Assembly: GCA_027002875.1 (NCBI GenBank)
Contig: JALWZC010000090.1
Span: 1-43,591, forward strand
DNA: 43,591 bases
Direction: 5' to 3'
Origin: Desulfurococcales archaeon
Lineage (GTDB): Archaea > Thermoproteota > Thermoprotei_A > Sulfolobales > Desulfurococcaceae
Below the pieces are notes generated by a model. That model was not told the origin of the DNA, searched no databases, and was given only the letters and a program-made list of their open reading frames with translations. The translations under genes and the position numbers were made by a program. Shown here in pieces: positions 1 through 12,000 of this stretch (position 1 is the stretch's first letter; every line of letters begins with the position of its first letter).

Positions 1-2
1 CA

Positions 3-3000
3 ATAACACCCGGCGTAGTAGTAGACCAGGTGTTTCGGACTGGTAAGCTAGTCGTAAATGTTTCATCATATAATGGCGAGAGGGCTTCGGAATGGATACC
101 GGTAATTGTTGTGCAGGGTAATGATACGAGTGGGGAATATATTATTAGTGGAAGGACTAAAAGAAGCATAGCATTTTACGTACTACCAGGCAGCTACACA
201 GTCATAGTACCTGGAATCAATACTACTTATGAATGGTACGTCAACATAGGGTATGGTGAGACAAGGCTAGACTTAAACGTTTCAGAAGCAAATATAACTG
301 AGACATACTTCAACCTAGGCAGGATAACCGTAAACATTGACCTCCCCGGCTCGCCTGAAAGCGTCCGCAGCTACATTAGGATAGTTATCGCTGAACAGAA
401 AGTAGTTAATGGAACACCAGTTCCTGGAAGAATTATTAGGGAGGAGCCCTACTGGAACCTCCCATTGACGGCTAGCTTCGAAGTAACCCCTGGAGTATAC
501 ATGGTTTATCTTGAAGGTTCTGATGGGGAACCTATTAATGGAACGTTAACGTCGAATATCGCTGTTGATCCTAATGGATTAGCTATCGTTAACTACACGT
601 TATCAATACTAAGGGTCAGGCTAGTGGTAAATAATACCCCGGTACCCGGCGTGGACATCGATATCTATAGGGGGACTGGTGATAGTAGACAGTTTTACTC
701 GGAGATAACGACTGATGCAAGCGGTACAGCTGTTATAGCATTACCCCCTGGAAACTATAGTTTATGGACATTTGTACCAATAGAGGATGAGGATCACCTA
801 CTAGGAACAGTCAATATAACAGGGAATGGGCAAGTACTAAACAGGACTTTCCAGTATCCGGGAGGATTCATAGTCCTACGCCTACTAGGACCCGGCGGTG
901 AGCCAGCGGCTAATGTTAGGGTTCAGTTCAGATCCCTAGACCGCTACTCTTCAGAGATTATCTACACCGATATGGATGGATATGCTTACGCCTACCTGGC
1001 AGCAGGGACTTATAGGATATTAGTCTATCCCTTCCTCTACAGCTATACGGGCGGTAGAATCGTTAGCGTTGCTCCTGGAGAATCCGTCTATGTCGAGCTA
1101 CGCCTCTCAAAGGTTACACTACACGTTAATGTATCCGGTAGTCCATGGCTTGTATTCTACATTAGGAATAACACTGATGGAAGACTATACAGCTTCGCGC
1201 CACGCCTCTATAATAGTAAAGACTATGATTTATGGCTTCAACCCGGAAACTATACAATAGCCCTCCCAGGATCCAGGACTACTATACAGTCATGGAACCG
1301 GTACGGCTACGGTACGGAGTATAGCTTCATACTAGGCCCCAACGACCATGTTGAGCTAAGCTTCAACGTGTCGGAGATAGTAGTTATGCTAAACCCGTGT
1401 GGAGACTATGATTTAGCTAGTTCACTATACGCGTACCTACTAGGATATAATAGCAACCTATCAGACCCATACACTGAAGTTATAGGGAATCGATACTTTG
1501 CAACATACTATCCACAAGCATATGCAGTATTCTACGTTACACCCGGCGAATACGCTGTAATAATACCTGGAGACCCATGGAATTCTACATGGTTCTACTC
1601 AAAGTTTGGAGAATACATATACGGATCCCTGATAGGCTATGGATTAATGGATCACGCATTAATAAGAAATGGCGGGGAAATACTAGTATACCAGCACAAT
1701 ATTTCAGTGCTAGCCCTCCACTTGAATAATACTTACCCGGAGGGTGCTAGGGCTAAATACTCTATTTATACGCTCTCGGGATCCCTCGTAAGATCGGGGT
1801 ATGTAAGTACAGGAAACTATATATTCATACCATTAACACCCGGACAATACATCCTAGACAACTACGGCTACACAAACATAACACTTACAGAGTGCAACGC
1901 TACGCTAGTAGAATTAAAAGTTGCTGGTTTAAGCCTTAAAGTAGTAGGCCCCGATAACGAGCCTGTGGAGAATGCGTATTATACCGTGTATGATGTAAAC
2001 GGATACTATGTATCATCAGGCTATACCGACTCATACGGGGAAACCTTCATATCATTAATGCCGGGCGATTACAGGCTAGTGTTTCCGGGAGTAAATTACT
2101 CTTATAGTCCCTACAATGCAAAATACTACTTGAACAAACAGTTCGGATACGGACTACAACTAAACATTACAATAACAGGATATAACAAGTTGAAAGTAGT
2201 GTTCTCGAGGATAGACGTAAACATTACATCACCCATAGGGAGTCCGAGCAATGTAGAAGTAATCCTCTATACTCCGGACATGTCTAAGATCATAAAGGGG
2301 GCATATACAGGCTCCGACGGAATCGCAAGGTTCTACGTTACAAGTGGAAGTTATAGAGTAGTTATAAGGGGATTATACTACGGATACAGCGATGCATACT
2401 ATGTAGGCTGGTCGTACTATCCATTATTTGGGTATGGCGCAGTAGTCGGGGATGTCAATATTGGAGTAAATACTTCATCCACGCTATACTATAATTTATC
2501 AGTGATAAAGCTAAGAGTCCTAGACACCAATGGAAACTATGCTGGCGGGCTACGCGTAGTGCTTAGAGCGAATAACACGTATACGACATCCCTAGTATAC
2601 ACGTATACATCAAGCTATGAACCAGTATACTTCTACGTTACAAATGGAACATATATAATAGACTTAACGTTCCTAAAGAGAGCCGTAAACGTTGGGATCG
2701 GGGAACTCGCCGATGTAGTAATAAACGTTGCAATGCTGCACGTACATATTAATATACCGGAGAATAATTACGATATTACCCTCTATGGTATATCTATAGC
2801 AGTGTATTATAATACCACTGGTACATCCGGCTACTCAGCAGTATTATACTACACTACTAATAGTACCGGAGACGCAATAATTTACACACCACTAGACATT
2901 AATGTAACAATAGTGATTAGAAAAGGTTATTCAATAACTGAAACCATCTACATGGACTCACAGAAGTATAGAGAGTATAATCTAAGCATATTCTACTTAA

Positions 3001-6000
3001 AAGTACTATCACCGACGGGACCAGTAAAATATCAGGAGTTCTACTTATACACACTCGACTACACGTCAAATATAAGGCTAATAACGGATCGCTTGGGAGA
3101 AGACTATACTATCATTGTACCGGGAACGTATATTCTACAGAAGAACGATTGGAGCTCAATTATTGGCAGGCTAGATGAGCTCGTAATTATACCGAGTTAC
3201 ACGGTGAAGAAATACCAGCTAAACCTCTCGATCCTGAACATACACACGTTAGTCCCTTCAAAATACTATCTCGGAAACCCGTTCCAATTCACTATCTCAT
3301 CTATCGATGGGTCATATGTTTCTTGGTCATACTACTTGTATCACAATAATACTAAGACTTTCTACGTAATCCCTGGAACATACGTTATACACTCGGATAT
3401 GAGTAATGGCTGGGATGTAAACAAGACAGTAGTCCTCCCCGAAAACACTACAAGGGACGTTACCTTCAAGCTCGGCGGATTAGTGCTACGGATATATAAA
3501 CCCGATGGATCACCGCTGAATCCATCCATCGATCACCCATACGGGTATTCTATGGTTGTGTCATTGTATACTGAGGTAAGTGGCTCACTGGGAAGCTTTG
3601 TATCAACTAGCCAGACCGACTCAGAGGGTAAAGTCGTATTCGGACCCCTAGTAAACGGAACATACGCTTTCAACCTAGATCCATACGATGACTATGGCGG
3701 ACCGTATAACCTCTACAATATTACCGCGGAACCCCTAGTGTTTAAAGAATACAACTTTACACTTGGCGGGTTAGTAGTACGCATGCAGTATAATAATGGA
3801 ACACCTGCACAGGGCATTGCTATAACGATTTATAGTAGGAGCTATGCACTGTACACATTGTACACTGATGCAAACGGAACGATTACAGCATACCTACTGC
3901 CTGGAACATACACACTGTACATTTACGGTCTAGGATACGTCTACAACATACACGTCTACTCTGGAAGATACACTAATAAGACATATACGACGAATCCAAG
4001 CGATCTAGAAGTAACGAGTATAACATGGACACCATCAACGCCGAGCGATGGAGACACTGTTCTCGTAACGGCCACTATAAGGAATAACGGGCCCGGACAC
4101 GTATTCAACGATTTCAACGTATTATTCTACCAGAATGGGACTAAGGTATACGAGGCAGTCGTACATGGATTGCTCAGCGGCTACAATGCTACGGTAACAG
4201 CCCCGATAACCGCTGTAGCGGGTACCGATGAGGTCAGGGTCGTAGTAGATCCAGATCAATCAATAATTGATCCTAATAGGGGTAATAACGAGTTAACAGC
4301 ATGGATAAACGTGTTACGCCCAGACCTAGAAGTAACTAGCGTGTGGATTAATGGAACACTAGCAGATGGAGCAGGTGCAACATTATACTTCAACATAACA
4401 AATAATGGGCCCGGAGCACTGCACCACGAGGCCAGCGTCAAGATAATCTACGGATCAATAGTAGCTTATAGGAGGATATACTCGCTCGAAGTAGGTGAAG
4501 TAGTAACATTATCTGTGAACATAGTTGTACTTGGTGGATCTTCAAATGCTGTAATAATAGTGGATCCGGATAATGAGATCAGCGAGTCCGATGAGGCAAA
4601 CAACGCCTACAACTACACACTGTCAATACCGCAGCCGGATATAGAAGTAGTATTAGTATCATTAAATACAAGTGAATTGATCGATGGAGGAATAGGGAAG
4701 ATAACAGCAATAATTAATAACACGGGAGGAAAAACACTAAGGTCTATAAGCATAGTATTGTATGCTAACGATAAATACCTAGGGTCAAGAAATATAAATG
4801 GCCTAGACACGGGTGAAACGGTAACAGTAACATTCTACATACTACTACGCGGAGGAACGACTAATTACACAGTAGTAGCAGACCCCCACAGTAAAGTACC
4901 CGATGCTAATAGGTCCAATAATAAGGCAACTCTACCCGTAAATATCCCATATCCAGACCTAGCATTCACCAGTCTATACTTTACACCAGCGAATCCTGCG
5001 AGCGGCGATATAGTACATGTAGTATTCAATATTACTAATATAGGAGTAGGAGGGACTAAGACAAACTTCGCAGTAGACTTAAAAGTAAATGGGAAAGTAA
5101 AAGCTTCAAGCTATATATCAAAAGACCTATACCCTGGAGACACGGTAACAGTAACGTTATCCACAACTGTACATGCTGGAAACAACACGATAGAGATAAT
5201 AATTGATCCACACGGCTACGTGTCAGAATCAAGCAAGGCAAACAACAAGTACGTATTCATAATAACCGTACCATACAGCGATCTAGAAATAAAAGAGATG
5301 AACATTTCGCAGGGACCATACCACAACCTGGGAGAAGTAAACGTAACAGTTACGATGGTTAACAACGGCCCAGGATCACTCAACGAGACGTTCTATGTAG
5401 CCTTCTTCGGAAACGATGAATTCCTAGAACAAGTCGAGGTAAATGGGCTTAGTGTTGGAGAGGAGAAGAATATAACGGTGACGATACCGGTTTATACAGG
5501 TTATTACACGATTAAGGCGATAGTAGATGATCATTATCAGAGGATAGTAGGGGGATCATATGTATGGGGACATAAACACGAAGTAGCAGATCCATTCAGG
5601 GACAACAACATAGCATCCAAGACAATATATGTTGCAGGACCAGACCTTACATTAATTAGTGCGGAAATAACCCCGCCAACGCCGAATCCATGGGCAGGAT
5701 TCAATATAACGCTGAGGGTAAGGAATAATGGAGACTACGCCTCAACGAGGCCCGTAGCGGTAACAGTCGAAGTAGGATCTGTGAGGCTTATTGATGAAGT
5801 ACCAGAGCTAGACGTAGGCGGTGAAGCAAATATTACTATCCCGGTACTCGACGGCCTGGATCCCGGGACATATACTGTGAGAATAGCTGTAAACCCGTTC
5901 CACGAAGTAGTAGAGCACGACTATACGGATAACAACTACACTACAACCCTCATTATACCAGCACCAGACCTAGCAATAACACGTATCTACTCACCAGTTA

Positions 6001-9000
6001 TAAACGGCTCAGTAGAAGCAGGGGATCAAATAATAATTAATATAACGGTGAAGAATTATGGTGCAAGCTTCAAACGCGACATCTACATTGAAGCCCTTGT
6101 AAATGATTTACTCATTGGAAACAACTACATCATTGGGGGAATGGAAAGCGGGGAGGAAAAGAACGTCACGCTATCATTAACAGCCATACCGCCGAGCCTT
6201 GAGAATACTAGGATAGTAATTGATCCACGCAATGACATTTATGAATCCGATGAGACAAATAATGAAGTAGTTTATCATGGACCCCTAGTTAGATCGTTGA
6301 TCCTCGGACAAACAGCCTACGATGTAATATACACGTACTATGAAGAATTCAACCTCAAAATACAGAATAATGGAGGTGTACCGTTAAAGGTTACAAACAT
6401 AGTATTCGATTCATCCAGCATAGTAGTCAATGCGACCCTACCCTTCACGGTAAACCCGGGAGAAATAGCTAATATACCAGTATTAGTTGATACATTGCCT
6501 GAAGGAGTAGGCCCGAAGACCTACAGAGTGTTTATCTATACTAATACCTCGATAACCATCAATTCAACGATCACAGTCTTTATCCACAATATCAGCGACG
6601 TGGTACGCGTCGATGTAAGTAGGAGCGAAGCAGTCTATAGCATGGGCCAGACAGATAAGATTACACTATGGATAGGATCACAGCTTCCATCAATAATAAA
6701 CAACGCACACGTAGAACTAGTGGGGAATGCATCGAGCCTCGTCGAAGGCACGACAAGCTTCGATGTAGTAGTGAATAATGCAATGGATATATTGGTTAAT
6801 GCAACCATACCGCCTGGAAGATACGTGTTATTAATAAACATATCACTCCAGAGCGTAGAATACTACGTAGTTAAAAAGGTTGATATAAGGATAGTTAGAG
6901 ACCCAATAGTCAGGATAATATCTCCTAGAAGCAACGACACAGTTCTAGCATCAAACACTCTAGTAATAACATTTAGGAGCAACGTACCGATAAATGGAAC
7001 AATCTATTTCAGAGATGTAAGTAGTCCTTCATGGACAATTATAAGGTATGGCGAGTTATCGAGGAATACTTTCTACAGGATACCAATAGGGGGATTATCA
7101 TCAGGACACAGATACGTGTTCTACATAGAGGCGTTATCAGAATACGGCTCATACACTTCTCCGATGTACTATGTAAACGTAACGGTTTCAGTAGTATTCG
7201 TGGACCACGAGCTTAACGTAACGATTAAACGCGACTACAACCAGCTAGTCTACATTAAAGTAAGGAATCTCGACTACGTATATTCACACACGATCTACGC
7301 TAAGATCATAGAGTCTAGCCCAGAGCTAATAGTAGACTTCGTAGGACCAGGATCAATCGATACCGTTGAAGAAGTAGATCCTGGTAAATACGTCGAGTTA
7401 ATGCTGGTAATACACGCTGCAGACACGACTAGGAATAACTACACTATAACGGCAATGCTGGTGAACCTAGACAGTAACGCTACAGACTACATGGTTATAC
7501 ACGTATATGTCAAGGAGCCGGTTTTCAACGTTACACTAGACTATCTCGGAATGGATAATCATACACTAGTACAGTCGTGGAGGCTGGTGAATCATGGAGA
7601 TACGATAACTGATCTAAGCGTACGCCTCGAAGGACCGGCTTCATCGTTCGCCTACGTATACCCCTCGATGAACCATGTCAGAATAGAGGAGGGACAAGCG
7701 ATATACTTCTACGTAATACCAGTACTAGGAATATACCCGTTGGACCCGGCACAGCATAATGGAACCCTAGTCGTTGAAACTGGAGACCCAGCATCGTATA
7801 GGTATGAGATGCCGCCCATAAACCTCCCGAAGGGTTCAAAGATATATAGCGTACCAGTCGAACACGTTAGGGCTACCGGCCAGTCGAAAGACTGGTACTG
7901 TACTAATAGGCCCCACGTATCAACGAAGATCAAGGTATCAGTTGATCCACCAGCATTCAACAATACACTACAAGTAAACGCAACCCTATGGATAGACTTC
8001 ATACCACGCTACGATGTCTGGCACGTACTACCCCACGATGGAACAATATATGTGAACGGCGTACCAGTCTATAACTGGCACAACACTATACCGGAAGGAA
8101 CGGTGAAGATACCACTACCGCCTAGAGTTATTGAGAAAGCGGCATCGGCTGGAGGAGACATATACACATTCACCGTAACAGTAGATACTAAGCATATGAA
8201 CGGTGGACACTACGTCGTAGCGACGAATTACAAGTTACAAATCGACACTGGTTCAACATCGATATTCGTAGCAGCCTCGAGCTTCCAGGATGCTAAGAAT
8301 AGTGTAGCGCATCTACCTAAGCCTAATAATGACAAGGTTAAACCTAAAGAATGCGATAAAAAGGTGAAAATGCCTGGATGGCTGCAAGCACTTATAACCT
8401 ATTTGAAGGGCTCCCATAAGTGGAGCTTTGAGAACCTGCCAGCGCCGAAGATACTCTTAGACATGGTTAAGTCTAGCTCGCCGATAGAGATCAAGGCTGA
8501 GTTCTCAATAGAGGTAGATCCAACGCCGACATCTGTAAAGGTAAGTGGTAGTGGAAGCATTGAGCTCGGAGTCGGAATTTACGGGGCGGAAGGGAAGGTA
8601 ACAGCTAGTGGTGGATGGAGCGTCAAGAACTGTAAATGGGGCTTCGACGGCATAACGATTGAGCTGTCCGCTGGGGGAGGATATAGGTGGAGTTATGAAT
8701 TCCCGTTGGAATGGGCTAGGTGGATACCTAGAGCTGGTGATGATGCTAAGCCGTTAAGCGTTGAAGGAAAGATCTACCTAGAACTATCATCAACAGTAAT
8801 ACAGCTAGACGAGCACTTGAAGGTTAAAGCAATACCAACGCTAATACTCGGAATATCAGCTACTGGTAAAGCAGAGTTAAGCGTTGGTTCAAGAGTAAAG
8901 TTATCTGCAGAGGCAACAGCCGGATTCCACGCAGGTTACAAGGACTACGACTACTATGCAGAGTTCAAAGCGGGAATAACGGGTAATGTCGAGGTAGACC

Positions 9001-12000
9001 TCTCACTATTCTCAGCCTCAGCCTCCGGAACCTATGGGTTGAAATACGTATACGAGCATGGATCATGGGTTAAGAAGAGCTACAACGATCCAGGTGTAAC
9101 ACTGTTATCTTATCAGTTCTACGATATTGATCTACGCTATCCAACACTAGCATCACCATCGGCAATGAGCAGCCTAGGAGAGTCAACAGCTTACGTAAAA
9201 GGTTTAGGATTGTACACCGTATGGGTCTCAACAGATAATAACAATTCAAGGATAATGATCTCAGAGCTAGCCGGAGACACATGGACTACGCCAGCCAAGC
9301 TCAGCTTTCCCAACGAGAACTATGCATTAGTCAGAGCAGTACAAGTAGGTTCGAAGCTCGGTGTACTGGCCCTAGCAATGCCCAGTATAAACGAGGACAC
9401 GACTCTGTCAGAGCTAGTACGCTTACTCAACAGGGGTACATTATACTATGCAGAATACAATGGATCAGCGTGGACGCCTCCAGAAATAATAGCTGTAAAC
9501 GTCTCGCTATCATTGGATGTCGAGTCGTATAATGGATTAACAATAGCGGCTTGGTCGACGCTAATTAATAACTCCTACGTAGTCGAGGCATTGTTAAACG
9601 ATGGATCGGGCTGGAGCCCGGTAACGATCATACCGGGATCAAGGGTTCCAAGCACGTATACAATATACGATGTAGCAGCAGGATTCATAGATGGAAGACC
9701 CACGGTATACTGGGCCACCGACCTATACTGGGACGGAGATGAACTGATCAGGGGAGTAAAGTACGCCCGGTACAACGGTGAATCATGGACTACACCAGAC
9801 ACACTACCAACCACGAGTTATGCAGCACTACTCGACGCCGACACTTATGGCAGGATCGCGTGGAGCACTGATGGAGGAAACATCTACTTAGCAGGATGGA
9901 ACGGAACCACTTGGATCATTGTAAGGATAGGGACGGGCTTCGATCCATCAATGCTATCAGGTAAGAACAAGCTACTAATAGCCGCTAATATCAGGGATGA
10001 CCGCGACGATATAGAAGTATACATTATCAATACTGTAACGTGGAAGACGGTGACGGCGAGGATAACGGATGACGACCTACTAGATAACCAGTACACATTC
10101 GCACATACACCGAGCGGGTACCTAGCACTAGTATGGAGGCGTAGCCTAGACCCAGCAGTAGAAACACCGCCAGAAAACAAGACATGGGCTAGCGGAATAG
10201 TCTACGAACCACTCTACAACGTCTCGATAACAGGGCTAGAAACTACTAAACCAATAGTAGAAGGCAACCCATTAACAGTAACGACGAACATAACAAACAA
10301 CTCTACAAAACCAATAACCGGAAAACTAAACATATACCTCAACGAATCACTAGTTAAAACCGTAAACGTACTGATACCGCCGAACACAACATATACCGTA
10401 GACGAGAACATAACGATCAATAAATCAGGGAAGTGGAGCATAAAAGCAGAACTAACAGACCTAAACGCTACATCGATCGGAGTACTCGAGAAAACAATAA
10501 CCCTTGAAACACTAAGACTCATCCAGAACACAACTCTAACACCGGGATCATACATCGATGCAGTAACAACTATACACCTATACATAAACGGCTATAAGAA
10601 GACAAACATAACGATAACAGCTGGAAACCTAACAGTCGGCAGTGCAGACGAAGTAGTTGGAGATGTAGCAGTACAGTTAAACCTATCAAAACTACCCGAC
10701 GGTCCAACTACACTAATAATCAATGCGGTAACAATAGACGGGGCAGCCAATGATTCACTATCAATATATGTATACCTCGACAAGACTCCTCCAACAATTA
10801 TAGTACATGAGCCAGAGAATAACACGATTGTATCCGGTAATGTAACGGTTACAGCAGAGATCTATGATACATATTACAGCCTACCAACAACGCCCGAAGT
10901 ATACATCAATGGCTCCACTACTATGTGGACGCTGGTAGAAGGAGACAATTACACTTTAGTGATAGATACAACAACATACCCGGATGGTAAACCGTTAAAC
11001 ATAACAATAGTAGCAGTAGACGTATCTGGGAAGACTAAGGTTAAAACAATATATGTCACTCCAGATAATACGCCGCCAACTACAACCGATAATTCTACGA
11101 AGACATGGTATAATAATGACGTAACAATAATGCTTACAGCAACAGATAACGTTGCAGGAGTAAACGCTACTTATTACAGCGTAGATAATGGATCATGGAT
11201 TGTGGGGAACATAGTCTATATACCGGCACCAAGCGACCACAGCAATGACGGAACACACACGATAATGTATTACAGCATAGATAACGTAGGCAACATTGAA
11301 CCAGTAAATACGCTTATCATAGGAATCGACACATTATCACCAATAATAACATGCAACATAGCCAACAACACCTACTTCTCGGGAGGAACAGTTAGCTTCT
11401 TCTTCCACATAGTAGACAATACGTCGGGCCTATCGAAAGCCTATGGGTACTTCGATGGATCACTACAGCGTATAAAGAACCTAAACGGCGAACACGAATA
11501 CACGATGGGCTTCCAGGGATTAAACCTAGGATACCTAAGAGAGGGTATGCACTACTTCAGGATAGTAGCAATAGACATTGCAGGAAACACTAGGGAATAC
11601 CTACTAGTATTCTACGTAGACAAGACTCCACCGACAGTTGAGATCACGAGCCCAGAGAATGGAGCCCTAGTATCCGGAACGATCAATATAACCTTCAACT
11701 ACACCGACAACCTATCACCAGTCTACGCATACCTACACATAAATGGTGAAACAATAAACGTTACGGGATCATACAGCTACATACTTGACACGACACAGTA
11801 CAGTGATGGACAGTTAACGATATCGCTTGAAGCAATAGACTATTCCGGCAGGAGATCCACGGATACAGTAACGATAATAATAGACAACACCCCGCCGGTG
11901 GTAACAATAAATACGCCAGCTAATAACTCAGTAGTAGGAGGAGTAGTAACAGTATCATATAGTGTTGATGAAGAACACCTAGACCAGGTATGGCTAAGCA

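Noticed and set aside
30-32. GTG at base 30 as start of the giant gene
   Set aside because: The frame is open to base 3 with sensible codons upstream and no ribosome binding site, so the gene enters from outside the window.
10214-10585. Minus-strand frame of 123 codons, and several similar ones under the giant gene
   Set aside because: They are shadows of the repeat-coding frame, rich in Val/Ser from complementary Thr/Asn codons, without start signals.
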